This document shows, piece after piece, positions 18,491 to 27,301 of a stretch of 61,986 nucleotides of DNA. The notes beneath the pieces were generated by a model. That model did not search any database and was not told the DNA's origin. It was given only the letters and a program-made list of their open reading frames with translations. Numbering within the stretch: the first letter of the stretch is position 1; each line of letters begins with the position of its first letter. Source of the DNA: Defluviitaleaceae bacterium (GTDB lineage: Bacteria > Bacillota > Clostridia > Lachnospirales > WQUN01); the NCBI GenBank assembly GCA_009786535.1, contig WQRX01000023.1, forward strand, positions 1 through 61,986, in the 5' to 3' direction. A program made the translations under genes and the position numbers.

Positions 18491-21004
18491 ATGTTAAACA
18501 GTTTGAAGAGTAAAATCGTTTTACCCATCGTCGGAATTTTGGTTTTGATGATTGCCGTCATTGTTGTCTATGTTTCCACATCTACAGCAGATTTGGTTGA
18601 CCGATTTGAACACGAACGTATGGATGCCGCCATACAAACCGTACACGCATACATAGGTGCGTTGGAACGGCAAACCAGCATGGTTGCCGCCGCATTGGGC
18701 GGCAGTGCCGAGTTGATTCAGCTTATTGACGGGGGCAACCGCGATGCAATTTGGCAGTATGCATTTGACATCAAGACGTATTTTGGGGTAGGCGAAATAA
18801 TTATCGGCAGTGCGGATGGCTTTACCCTTGCGCGCTCCCATCTGCGCGACAGTTACGGGGATGATATTAGCGGCGTACCTTCTGTAAATGCAGCGTTAAA
18901 CCGCCAACGCATAACCATGTATACCCCTACGCCCACTGCATACATGGTTATGACTTCTACCTCGCCTATTTTGGACGGCGACCGTTTGGTGGGTTCGGTG
19001 GTGGTAAACTATGTGGTAGGCAGCAATGATTTCTTGGACGAGTTGGGTCGCATGTTTAGCATAGACCTGACCGTGTTTAATCGCGCCGGCGAATCGGTGG
19101 CCTCTACGTTAATCCACCCCCAAACGGGCGGTCGCGCTGTAGGTACCACCGCACGGCAGGATATTATTGACACGGTTATAGGTCGCGGGCAAACCATGCA
19201 AATTGACCTGCCCGTATTTGACTTTTTGCCTTACATGGCGTACTACTTCCCATTGCCCGGTCTTGACCGCACACCAAACGGGATGTTCTTTGTGGGTATT
19301 TCCTTGGAGCATGGCGAGCAAATCACTTCGGCACAGCAAATGTATATTATTATTATTGGTATCATTGGGCTTGCGGTTGCGGCATTGCTTACGTATTTCT
19401 GGGTTTCGCACCAGATTAAGCCCATTCATGTGCTGCAGGGTAAGCTTAGCGAGGTAACGGCGGGCAATATTAATATTAATATGGACCGTGCAAATATTGC
19501 TAAAGACGAAATTGGCGCACTTACTTCCAATGTATACAATCTGGTGGACGTAATACGCGATATTATTGACGACTTGGGCAATATTGACCGCGAGTACAAC
19601 AAAAAAGGGAAAATGGACTACCGCGCCGATGCAAGTAAATACAATCATTCCTTCAAAGAATTGATTGACGGCGTAAACAGCCTGTGCGACGCAGAGGTGA
19701 CAAACCTAAAAGAAGTTATCCGCATTCTTGAACAAATCAGCGACGGCAACTTTAACATTACGGTGGCAGATTTGCCGGGGGACCGTATCGCCCTTAGCCA
19801 AGCCTACCGCGCCGTAGCAACCGACCTGCAAGCCGTTAGCGCGGAGGTGAACCAAATGATTGACGCCGCCGCGGTAAAAGGGCAATTGAATTACCAAGTG
19901 GATGCCACTAAGTACCAAGGTGACTGGAGCAAAATTATGCGGGGGCTTAACGATATTGCCGCCGCCGTTGACAAGCCCCTCTCCGAAATTAAAGAAACTA
20001 TGGGTCGCGTTTCCCAAGCGATTTTTGACACAAAAATTAGGGGGGATTATGCAGGCGACTTCTTGGAAATTAAAAATGCGGTAAACGGCGTGGTAGATTC
20101 GCTAAGCAAGTATATTAAGGAAATTGATACATCCCTTACTACGCTGGCGTCCGGCGATTTATCGCGGAGCAATAATGCACAGTTTAGCGGCGACTTTAAG
20201 CGTATTGGCGAGTCGATTAACCATATTTCCTCCAGCCTGCATAAGACAATGAGCGAAATTATGACTGCGTCCTCCCAGGTGTTATCAGGGGCGAAGCAAA
20301 TTTCCACCAGCGCTATGGACTTGGCGAACGGTGCGCAACAACAGGCAAGCAGCATAGAAGAGCTAAACGCAAGCATAGACGTGATTAACCAACAAACTCA
20401 GCAAAACGCCGCAAGTGCTATGGAAGCCAGTGCCCTTTCCCGCAAGTCCACGGAAAATGCCAACGCAGGCAACGAAACCATGAAGCAAATGTTAGACGCA
20501 ATGGAGCAAATTAAGGATTCGTCTGCAGAAATTTCCAAGATTATTAAGGCGATTCAAGACATCACGTTCCAAACGAATTTGCTATCCCTTAACGCATCCG
20601 TGGAAGCGGCGCGGGCAGGGGAGCATGGTCGCGGCTTCGCCGTGGTTGCTGACGAGGTGCGCAACCTTGCGAGCAAATCCCAACAATCTACCATAGAAAG
20701 CACGGACTTGATTAACCAGTCCATTGAGCGGGTAGATGCAGGCAGCACCATTGCGGAGACAACCAGCGAATCCCTTGCGGTTATCGTAAAAAATGCCGGC
20801 GAAATTTTAGAGATTATTAACAGTATTTCCGCTTCTTCGAAGGAGCAGGCGGATTCTATCTCCCAAATTTCTACGGGGCTTGCGCAAATCTCCAGCGTAG
20901 TGCAGTCCAACTCTGCCGTGTCCCAGGAAACGGCTGCCGCTTCGCAAGAATTAAATTCCCAAGCGGAAGTATTACAGCAATTGGTTTCATTTTTTAGGCT
21001 GTAG
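18491..21004 (+). CDS. methyl-accepting chemotaxis protein
   Basis: The 837-residue transmembrane receptor has a first helix at about 8-30, an extracytoplasmic sensor domain of the Cache kind (about 32-280), a second helix (about 285-305), a HAMP domain, a long helical region with repeated HAMP-like segments (about 355-560) and the signalling domain. The hairpin tip EAARAGEHGRGFAVVADEVRNLA is canonical. The C-terminus lacks a CheR-binding pentapeptide. It starts behind ggaggtagtta. Its position between an ABC exporter and a DesK-type kinase is unusual. Confidence 0.95.
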   Translation: MLNSLKSKIVLPIVGILVLMIAVIVVYVSTSTADLVDRFEHERMDAAIQTVHAYIGALERQTSMVAAALGGSAELIQLIDGGNRDAIWQYAFDIKTYFGVGEIIIGSADGFTLARSHLRDSYGDDISGVPSVNAALNRQRITMYTPTPTAYMVMTSTSPILDGDRLVGSVVVNYVVGSNDFLDELGRMFSIDLTVFNRAGESVASTLIHPQTGGRAVGTTARQDIIDTVIGRGQTMQIDLPVFDFLPYMAYYFPLPGLDRTPNGMFFVGISLEHGEQITSAQQMYIIIIGIIGLAVAALLTYFWVSHQIKPIHVLQGKLSEVTAGNININMDRANIAKDEIGALTSNVYNLVDVIRDIIDDLGNIDREYNKKGKMDYRADASKYNHSFKELIDGVNSLCDAEVTNLKEVIRILEQISDGNFNITVADLPGDRIALSQAYRAVATDLQAVSAEVNQMIDAAAVKGQLNYQVDATKYQGDWSKIMRGLNDIAAAVDKPLSEIKETMGRVSQAIFDTKIRGDYAGDFLEIKNAVNGVVDSLSKYIKEIDTSLTTLASGDLSRSNNAQFSGDFKRIGESINHISSSLHKTMSEIMTASSQVLSGAKQISTSAMDLANGAQQQASSIEELNASIDVINQQTQQNAASAMEASALSRKSTENANAGNETMKQMLDAMEQIKDSSAEISKIIKAIQDITFQTNLLSLNASVEAARAGEHGRGFAVVADEVRNLASKSQQSTIESTDLINQSIERVDAGSTIAETTSESLAVIVKNAGEILEIINSISASSKEQADSISQISTGLAQISSVVQSNSAVSQETAAASQELNSQAEVLQQLVSFFRL

Positions 21005-21006
21005 CC

Positions 21007-22074
21007 ATGCGCGATTTACCACCCGCACGTATCATTTTTGGTGTTTGTTCCATCATAGGCTTTTGCCTGCTGCTTGCCCGCTGGATTTACAGCGGCAATG
21101 CGGCAGGCTTTTTTGTTACATTAATTATGGCGTCCCTATTTTTACTGCGGTGGCGCGTGCCCGAACTGCGCTTTACCATAGTTATTGATGTTGCGCTGTG
21201 CGTGGTCATTTACCCGCTTGCGCTGGTTTTGCCCATGTTTTGGGCGATGTATTACCGGGTTTATTTTATGGTGCTTGCGGCGATTTATGTGTTTGCGGTT
21301 TGGGATTTTACGGGCGCCCTTTACGCCCTTTTGGGTGGGCTTGCGGGGTTATTTTTGGGGCTGTGGGAGCAAGAATACCGCAAGGTATTATCCACCCGCG
21401 ATACAGAGGTGGTGCGGTTTTACCATTTACAATCCATGCAAGCCGACCTTGTTACCGCAACCGCGCAAATTGAACGCATGACGGCCGTTAGCGAACGCGC
21501 CCGCATTGCCCGCGAAATACACGACAACGCAGGGCACGAGATTATTGCCGCCTATATTTCCCTGCAAGCCGTGCGGGCGGGGCTAACGGGGGAAGCACAA
21601 AGCACTTTGGATTTGTTCGACGCCGCATTACAGCGCTTGGATAGCGGAACGGACCGCATTCGCGAAGCGGTACACAACCTTGCCCCCGTTACCGCCCTGG
21701 GGGTGGAAACCCTGCAAGCCGTCTGCGCCCGCTTCCCCGCCGCCCCCATACAATTTAACGCCTTTGGGGACACCAACCACGTTCCCATTTTCGTATGGAA
21801 TACCCTGGAAACCTGCCTAAACGAAGCCCTCACCAATGCGGTTCGCCACGCCCGCCCCAATACCGTAACCGTAACGCTGGACACCACTCCGCGCCTAATA
21901 CGCCTGTGCATAGAAAACGACGGGCTGGACGCCTACACAACCAACAAGCATATGGGCGTAGGCTTACGCAACTTACGCTACCGCGCCGCCGCAATTGGCG
22001 GAAGCCTTGCCATTGACCCGGGGGAGGTTTTTAAGGTAATTTGCGTGATACCCATCAAGGAGGAAAACCCATGA
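21007..22074 (+). CDS. sensor histidine kinase, NarL/DesK-type (HisKA_3)
   Basis: The 355-residue kinase has about five membrane helices in the first 130 residues and no large external domain, so it probably senses the membrane or a membrane partner. The phospho-accepting histidine is in ARIAREIHDNAGHEI. The ATPase N-box is ETCLNEALTNAVRHA and a G-box GVGLRNLRYRA follows. It begins 2 nt after the chemoreceptor stop and overlaps the response regulator by ATGA. Such pairs commonly regulate a neighbouring ABC exporter, here the genes at 15957-18386. Confidence 0.92.
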   Translation: MRDLPPARIIFGVCSIIGFCLLLARWIYSGNAAGFFVTLIMASLFLLRWRVPELRFTIVIDVALCVVIYPLALVLPMFWAMYYRVYFMVLAAIYVFAVWDFTGALYALLGGLAGLFLGLWEQEYRKVLSTRDTEVVRFYHLQSMQADLVTATAQIERMTAVSERARIAREIHDNAGHEIIAAYISLQAVRAGLTGEAQSTLDLFDAALQRLDSGTDRIREAVHNLAPVTALGVETLQAVCARFPAAPIQFNAFGDTNHVPIFVWNTLETCLNEALTNAVRHARPNTVTVTLDTTPRLIRLCIENDGLDAYTTNKHMGVGLRNLRYRAAAIGGSLAIDPGEVFKVICVIPIKEENP

Positions 22075-22673
22075 AGCTCCTTATCACCGACGACGACGCA
22101 CTAATCCGCGAAAGCCTAAAGCTCTCCCTTTCCCGCGAGGAGGACATTACCGTATGCGCCCTTGCCAAGGATGGCGCAGAGGCGGTAGACCTTTGCAAAA
22201 CCCACACCCCCGACGTAGTACTTATGGACATTCGAATGCCCGGGACGGACGGCATTGCCGCAACGCGCCTAATAAAGGAGCGCTTCCCCGCTACCAAAAT
22301 TATGATGCTTACCACCTTCGACGACCGCCCCATTATTCAGCAAGCCCTTGCCGCAGGGGCAGACGGGTATCTGCTCAAGACCGATAAAATCGCCAATATA
22401 TCCCACAAGCTTAGGCTGCTCCTTGAAGACATCAGCATTCTTGGGTCGGATGTACTTAAAAAGCTTACCCCTCAGGAGAACCCGCTCCTTACCCGCTTAA
22501 CTCCCCGCGAGCGCGACATTGCACGCCTTGTTTCCCTTGGGAAAACGAATAAGGAAATTGCCGCCGAGCTTTTCCTTAGCGAGGGTACAGTGCGCAATAA
22601 TGTGGTTATCGTAATGGAAAAGCTGGAAGTTTCGAACCGCACGCAGCTGAGTACGATATATTTGCAGTCATAA
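22071..22673 (+). CDS. NarL/LuxR-family response regulator
   Basis: This is a 200-residue protein from ATG 22071 (aaggaggaaaaccc). The receiver domain has the acidic pair DDD at residues 7-9, the phosphorylated Asp in VVLMDIRMPG and the conserved Lys in LLKTDK. The LuxR-type HTH is LTPRERDIARLVSLGKTNKEIAAELF...GTVRNNV. It is partner of the overlapping kinase gene. No operator can be identified. Confidence 0.94.
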   Translation: MKLLITDDDALIRESLKLSLSREEDITVCALAKDGAEAVDLCKTHTPDVVLMDIRMPGTDGIAATRLIKERFPATKIMMLTTFDDRPIIQQALAAGADGYLLKTDKIANISHKLRLLLEDISILGSDVLKKLTPQENPLLTRLTPRERDIARLVSLGKTNKEIAAELFLSEGTVRNNVVIVMEKLEVSNRTQLSTIYLQS

Positions 22674-22752
22674 TTTTTAACGGTGCGTATATGATATAAG
22701 GTTAAGGGATTAAAACCGTGAGACGCGAACTTTAATTGTTGGGAGGTATTTA

Positions 22753-23076
22753 ATGTTAGTTAGGTGGATAATTAGCGCGGTACTACTCTACGCCCTTACG
22801 TGGATTTTCCCGGGCTTTGAAATTGACGGCGCAATTACGGCGCTGGCTGCCGCGCTGGTGCTGGGTCTTGTAAATATTATTGTAAAGCCGATTATGCACC
22901 TTATTTCTCTGCCCATCACAATTTTAACGCTGGGCTTATTTTCGCTGGTGATAAATGCGTTAATGCTGCTTCTCGCTTCCGCCCTTGTGCCCGGGTTTGT
23001 GATTTCGGGCTTTTGGACGGCGTTTTTTGCCGCCGTTGTGTTGAGTGTGTTAAATGCGCTGTTTAAGCCCGACTGA
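22753..23076 (+). CDS. YvlD / phage_holin_4 family membrane protein
   Basis: The 107 residues form four hydrophobic helices with the family signature GLVNIIVKPIMHLISLPITILTLGLF and a C-terminal VLSVLNALFKPD. The family name derives from similarity to holins, but these are ordinary chromosomal envelope proteins with no phage genes nearby. ATG 22753 follows gggaggtattta. It overlaps queG by 23 nt. Confidence 0.85.
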   Translation: MLVRWIISAVLLYALTWIFPGFEIDGAITALAAALVLGLVNIIVKPIMHLISLPITILTLGLFSLVINALMLLLASALVPGFVISGFWTAFFAAVVLSVLNALFKPD

Positions 23077-23992
23077 AATTAATAATTTTGCTCAAAATTT
23101 CGGCTGTATTGCCGGAGTTTGTGACGCAGCCCCCCTAGCCCGTGTGCCTTACGCCGCGGGCTTTACGCCGTTTGTTAGCAGCGATTTGGAAAAACGTACC
23201 AACCCCACCCTTACGCTAAAGGGTGCGCAAAGCATTATCGTAATAGGTGTTGACCGGGAAGAAAAAGGAACTGCGTCTATTAACGATACCGCATTTACCG
23301 CCGAGCTTTCCTCCCTTGGGACAACCCTTGACTACCACAAGCGAGTCAAAGCAATTTTACTTGAACTTGTGGAAGCCTTGTGCAAAGTGGGTTACACCTT
23401 CCGCCATAAAATGATTGTAGACAACGCGGGTTTAGATGAACGTGCCCTGGCGGTACGCGCGGGGCTGGGCTTTTACGGGCGGCACGGGCTGGTAATTTCG
23501 CAAAAATTCGGCACGCGGTTTAATATTGGGTGCTTGCTTACGGATATTCCCGTTGAGGAAATTCCGACAACAAACAAATTACGGGGTAAAAGTGATGCGA
23601 GTTTTATTGAGGAATGCCCGCATACTTGTCACCTTTGTATTGCCGCCTGCCCCACGGGTGCGCTTTCTTTTTCTATGGAAAACCCGCGGGGTGCAACCTT
23701 TGACGTTACGCGCTGCATTTCCTACCTTACCCAGAAGGACGCGCTCTGCCCCGAAGAACAAAAGCTGCTTGGCAACCAGCTTTACGGCTGTGATTTGTGC
23801 CAAAATGCTTGCCCCCGCAACGCCCCCCGTGGTACAACCTATGTAAACCCTGCCGATTGGCCGGAAAAAACGGACGAGGACTTTGCCCACGAATACGGCA
23901 ATACCGCCATGCTATGGAAGGGCGCGGAAATATTGCGCCGTAATGCGAAGATTGTGTTGCATAATCTGCATCAAGGAGAAATGCTTGAATGA
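23054..23992 (+). CDS. queG: epoxyqueuosine reductase QueG
   Basis: This cobalamin- and iron-sulfur-dependent enzyme reduces epoxyqueuosine to queuosine in tRNA. The 312 residues include the cluster motifs CPHTCHLCIAACPTGAL (about 192-208) and CDLCQNACPRNAP (about 250-262), and RAGLGFYGRHGLVI in the cobalamin-binding half. The ATG at 23054 lies inside the previous gene and has only a weak ribosome site, so coupling is likely. tadA follows with a 4-nt overlap; both act on tRNA wobble positions. Confidence 0.93.
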   Translation: MRCLSPTEINNFAQNFGCIAGVCDAAPLARVPYAAGFTPFVSSDLEKRTNPTLTLKGAQSIIVIGVDREEKGTASINDTAFTAELSSLGTTLDYHKRVKAILLELVEALCKVGYTFRHKMIVDNAGLDERALAVRAGLGFYGRHGLVISQKFGTRFNIGCLLTDIPVEEIPTTNKLRGKSDASFIEECPHTCHLCIAACPTGALSFSMENPRGATFDVTRCISYLTQKDALCPEEQKLLGNQLYGCDLCQNACPRNAPRGTTYVNPADWPEKTDEDFAHEYGNTAMLWKGAEILRRNAKIVLHNLHQGEMLE

Positions 23993-24450
23993 CCGATGAA
24001 TATTACATGCAAGCCGCCTTAATCGAAGCGCGAAAGGCATTCGATACCAACGAAGTACCCATTGGTTGCATCATTGTGCGCCACGGGGAAACGGAGGGCG
24101 AAATAATCGCCCGCGCATACAACGAGCGTAACGCGGTTAAAAACGCCCTCGCCCATGCAGAAATTTCCGCCATACACCAAGCCTGCCAAGCGGTGGGCGA
24201 CTGGCGGTTAGAGGACTGCACCCTGTACGTCACCATCGAGCCCTGCCCCATGTGCGCGGGGGCAATTGTGCAGGCACGTATTAACCGCGTGGTTTTTGGC
24301 GCGAGGAATGCCAAAGCAGGCTGTGCGGGCAGTATTCTAAACATACTAAACGAGCCGCGGTTCAACCACCAACCGCAGGTTACTTCGGGCGTGCTGGAGG
24401 AAGAATGCGGCGCGTTAATGTCGGAGTTTTTTCTGCGGTTTCGGGGTTAG
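23989..24450 (+). CDS. tadA: tRNA-specific adenosine deaminase TadA
   Basis: TadA converts A34 to inosine in tRNA-Arg(ACG). The 153-residue deaminase has the zinc motifs HAEISAI (about 55-61) and PCPMCAGAI (about 85-93), and the C-terminal FNHQPQVTSGVLEEECG. The start overlaps queG by ATGA. Confidence 0.95.
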   Translation: MTDEYYMQAALIEARKAFDTNEVPIGCIIVRHGETEGEIIARAYNERNAVKNALAHAEISAIHQACQAVGDWRLEDCTLYVTIEPCPMCAGAIVQARINRVVFGARNAKAGCAGSILNILNEPRFNHQPQVTSGVLEEECGALMSEFFLRFRG

Positions 24451-24468
24451 GGGGTTTTACACAAAATT

Positions 24469-25314
24469 CTACGTCTGTGCCATAACGGGGAAGCAAAACT
24501 TCTCCGGTAAGTCCCACGCACCCCGTATAAAGAAGGGGTCTTTTTTTGTGTCTACGGGTTTCCATTGGGGTTTTACACCCAACCATTTTGGGCAGAAGCC
24601 GAAGGCGATTTCCTTCACCCCTGCGAATGGGAGCGCTCCCGCAAGCTGCGCAAATGTGACGGGATATTTTGCGATTATATCCGCAATAAATAAACGCTCG
24701 CCTTCTTGTTGTGCGATGATATATACATTCAACGCGGGCAGGAAATAGACGTCCTCGTCGTATTCCATAATAAGGTGGAATAGGTTGATGGATTGGGCGT
24801 TCTGTGTATCCAACGTATGGGAAAAATGGGCGCGGTTATACAACGCGTCCATGAATTTTGGGTCTTTAAGGTCGCATAACACCGCGGTTGCGGGGTCGTT
24901 TTCGATTTTCGCGGCGATATACGGCGTGTGGGGCTGCACCTGCGTAAAGCCGAATCGCGGGTAAAAGTCTACTACACCTGCGTTGGCGGCCAGATAGGCG
25001 GGGGTGGTTGGGTATTTTTCCAACACATGGTTCATTAATTGGCGGGAAAGACCTTTACCCCGCGCGCTTTTCCGCGTGGCAATTGCGCCGAATTGGTGTG
25101 CGACAAACGCCTTGCCACCCACCAGCATGTCGGATTTATAGATACACACATTGGCAAGCATTACGCCGTTTTCGATGATGGAATAGCTTTCGTACTTCTC
25201 GTCCCACAATTTTTCCGCAAACCACGGCGCGAAGGAGAAACCGAAGACTTCTTGAATTAAGTCGTCGAATATTCCTTCGTAGGCGGGGTCGTTGCTATTA
25301 TTAAAGGTTATCAT
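24469..25314 (-). CDS. GNAT N-acetyltransferase (Eis-like, two-domain)
   Basis: The 281 residues contain an N-terminal GNAT fold with the acetyl-CoA loop FGAIATRKSARGKGLSRQL (about 76-94) and a C-terminal domain of unknown substrate specificity. It resembles Eis-type proteins by length and layout. The start at 25314 follows aaaaagggagcg. A perfect GGGAGCGCTCCC palindrome occurs near the 3' end (24629-24640). It is transcribed convergently with tadA. Confidence 0.75.
   Translation of the reverse strand: MITFNNSNDPAYEGIFDDLIQEVFGFSFAPWFAEKLWDEKYESYSIIENGVMLANVCIYKSDMLVGGKAFVAHQFGAIATRKSARGKGLSRQLMNHVLEKYPTTPAYLAANAGVVDFYPRFGFTQVQPHTPYIAAKIENDPATAVLCDLKDPKFMDALYNRAHFSHTLDTQNAQSINLFHLIMEYDEDVYFLPALNVYIIAQQEGERLFIADIIAKYPVTFAQLAGALPFAGVKEIAFGFCPKWLGVKPQWKPVDTKKDPFFIRGAWDLPEKFCFPVMAQT
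24629..24640. repeat. GGGAGCGCTCCC palindrome inside the acetyltransferase gene
   Basis: A perfect copy of the 12-bp palindrome, here read on the coding strand across Gly-Ala-Leu-Pro codons. Confidence 0.85.
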
Positions 25315-25356
25315 ACACGCTCCCTTTTTCTTGCGGGTATAGCGAAATAATTCGCC

Positions 25357-25728
25357 CTAACCCAGCCGCGCCATAAACCGTTCTGTGTCAATAATTACGC
25401 GGGTGTGCGTACCCGCGCCAATTTCATGCTTATCGTCGCAAGCCGTTACAGCAAAGGTAATTTTGCGCCCTTCTACGCTTGTTACCTCCGCCGTTGCGGT
25501 TATTTTTGCGCCCATGGGGCTTGCGGCTACGTGGGCCACGTCTATGTCTGTTCCCACGGTGGTGTGCCCTTCTTCCAAGTCGTTTTGCAGTGCGTTGCAG
25601 GCGGCTTCTTCCATTAGCGCCACCATCATGGGTGTGGAAAATACGGGCAGCATACCGCTTTTTACGGCTAGGGCAGTATTAGTTGCGGCAACCACGGTGG
25701 CGGCTGTGCCTGTTTGACCTGTTTTCAT
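25357..25728 (-). CDS. hotdog-fold thioesterase, FlK-like
   Basis: The 123 residues match the fluoroacetyl-CoA thioesterase-like family: LPVFSTPMMVALMEEAACNAL (about 27-47, Thr and Glu of the active site) and VGTDIDVAHVAASPMG (about 58-73, the His). Such proteins hydrolyse small acyl-CoAs. It is the last gene of the Hdr/Flx operon, 14 nt after the flavoprotein, hinting that an acyl-CoA or carboxylate is part of the same pathway. Confidence 0.82.
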   Translation of the reverse strand: MKTGQTGTAATVVAATNTALAVKSGMLPVFSTPMMVALMEEAACNALQNDLEEGHTTVGTDIDVAHVAASPMGAKITATAEVTSVEGRKITFAVTACDDKHEIGAGTHTRVIIDTERFMARLG

Positions 25729-25742
25729 GGGTTCACATTCTC

Positions 25743-27299
25743 CTATTCATTTACGCTTCGCGTATAAGCGGGAAGCAGCTTGGGTGAGGTAACGCCTGTG
25801 CTTATACCCGCTTCTTTTAATGCCTGCGCGTAGGCTTCTACATGCTGTAACGCGGGCTTGCCTGTGGAAACTTCGCGGGCCTTTTTTGCCGCATTTTTCC
25901 CCGTAAGCCGTCCAAAAACGATAATATCTAACAGTGAATTGCCCATTAGGCGGTTACGCCCGTGTATGCCGCCTACGGCTTCCCCCGCTACGTAGAGGTT
26001 TGGGATTTTTGGTGTGCTTCCGTCGGGGGAAATGTCGATACCCCCGTTTTGGTAATGGAGCGTTGGGTACACCAAAATAGGCTGTTTGCGAATGTCGATG
26101 TCGTAGTTCATTAACATGCGCAGCATACCCGGGATGTGTTTTTCGATATGCCCTTCGCCGTGTACGCGGTCGATATTGGGCGCGTCCAGCCACACAGCAG
26201 AGAAGTTTTTTTCACTATCAAGCAAAACTCCTTTGCCTTTTTTGCATTCCGCCATAATGGCGGCGGAAACGACGTCCCGCGTTTCTAATGGGTGTACAAA
26301 GGCTTCGCCTTCGGCGTTAAACAGCCCTGCGCCAAGGGCACGCACTTTTTCGGTTACTAATGCGCCGAAAAGCTGAGCGGGAAACGCCACCCCCGTTGGG
26401 TGATATTGCAGCGCGTCTTGGTACAGGAGTGCCGCACCCGCGCGATAAGCCAAAACCAACCCGTCGGCGGTTGCGCCGTAATGGTTAGACGTGGGGAAGC
26501 CGTTGTAATGCATTCGCCCCGCGCCGCCCGTGGCGAGAATTACCGTTTTGGCGTGTGCAATTTCGTATTTCTCGGTAAGCATGTTCATTAATAATGCGCC
26601 GCAAGCGTTTCCGTTTTCGTCCAGCAGCAGCTCTATTGCGGCGGTGTATTCGACAACGGGAATGTTTAGCTGATGCACCTCGTCGCGCAAAACGCGGGTA
26701 ATTTCCGCACCCGTATAATCGGCACAGGCGTGCATTCGCTTGCGTGACGTACCGCCGCCGTGGGTGGTTATCATGGTGCCGTCCGCTTCCTTGTCAAACA
26801 TTACGCCAAGGCTTGAAAGCCAATCAATCGCCTGCGGACCGTCCATGACAAGCTGCTTTAACAGCTCGGGCTTTGCCGCGTAATGCCCACCGCCAAAGGC
26901 ATCTAAATAATGCTGCGCGGGCGAATCGTTTGCCTTATCCGCCGCCTGTATTCCGCCCTCCGCCATCATGGAGTTGGCGTCCCCCATACGCAATTTTGTT
27001 ACCAGCAGTACCTTTGCGCCCGCGTGGTGGGCTTCGATGGCGGCAGAAGCCCCCGCCCCGCCCCCGCCGATAATGAGTACGTCCGCTACATAGTCGGGCG
27101 CATCCGGGTCGAAGGACTTACCGTAAATTCGGCTGTTCGAGTGCAGCATTTCCGCCAGTTCTATTGGGGCTTTTTGCCCTGTATTTGCGCCGACTTTTAG
27201 CGTTGTAAAAGACGCGGCTTGATAATCGGGGTGATATTTTTCAAGCAATGCTTTTTTTTCATCGGCGCTTAACCGCGCGGGGGTTTGCGATGTATTCAT
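25743..27299 (-). CDS. fumarate reductase/succinate dehydrogenase-family flavoprotein
   Basis: The 518 residues include FAD-binding IIGGGGAGASAAIEA (about 76-90). Substrate-site residues of fumarate reductases are kept: QYHPTG, TRDVVS, HYQNGGI and GRNRLMGNSLLD. The residue that carries covalent FAD in FrdA/SdhA (His in SHTxAxGG) is replaced: the segment reads ANSMMAEGGI (108-117), so FAD is probably bound non-covalently. Family membership fits TfrA-like soluble fumarate reductases; another enoate or alpha-keto acid substrate is possible. An iron-sulfur subunit precedes it by 2 nt and Hdr/Flx genes lie upstream in the same operon. Confidence 0.85.
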   Translation of the reverse strand: MNTSQTPARLSADEKKALLEKYHPDYQAASFTTLKVGANTGQKAPIELAEMLHSNSRIYGKSFDPDAPDYVADVLIIGGGGAGASAAIEAHHAGAKVLLVTKLRMGDANSMMAEGGIQAADKANDSPAQHYLDAFGGGHYAAKPELLKQLVMDGPQAIDWLSSLGVMFDKEADGTMITTHGGGTSRKRMHACADYTGAEITRVLRDEVHQLNIPVVEYTAAIELLLDENGNACGALLMNMLTEKYEIAHAKTVILATGGAGRMHYNGFPTSNHYGATADGLVLAYRAGAALLYQDALQYHPTGVAFPAQLFGALVTEKVRALGAGLFNAEGEAFVHPLETRDVVSAAIMAECKKGKGVLLDSEKNFSAVWLDAPNIDRVHGEGHIEKHIPGMLRMLMNYDIDIRKQPILVYPTLHYQNGGIDISPDGSTPKIPNLYVAGEAVGGIHGRNRLMGNSLLDIIVFGRLTGKNAAKKAREVSTGKPALQHVEAYAQALKEAGISTGVTSPKLLPAYTRSVNE

Positions 27300-27301
27300 A
27301 T

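Noticed and set aside
22753..23076. Holin-like protein as a sign of prophage
   Set aside because: It is a YvlD-type chromosomal membrane protein and no other phage gene is present.
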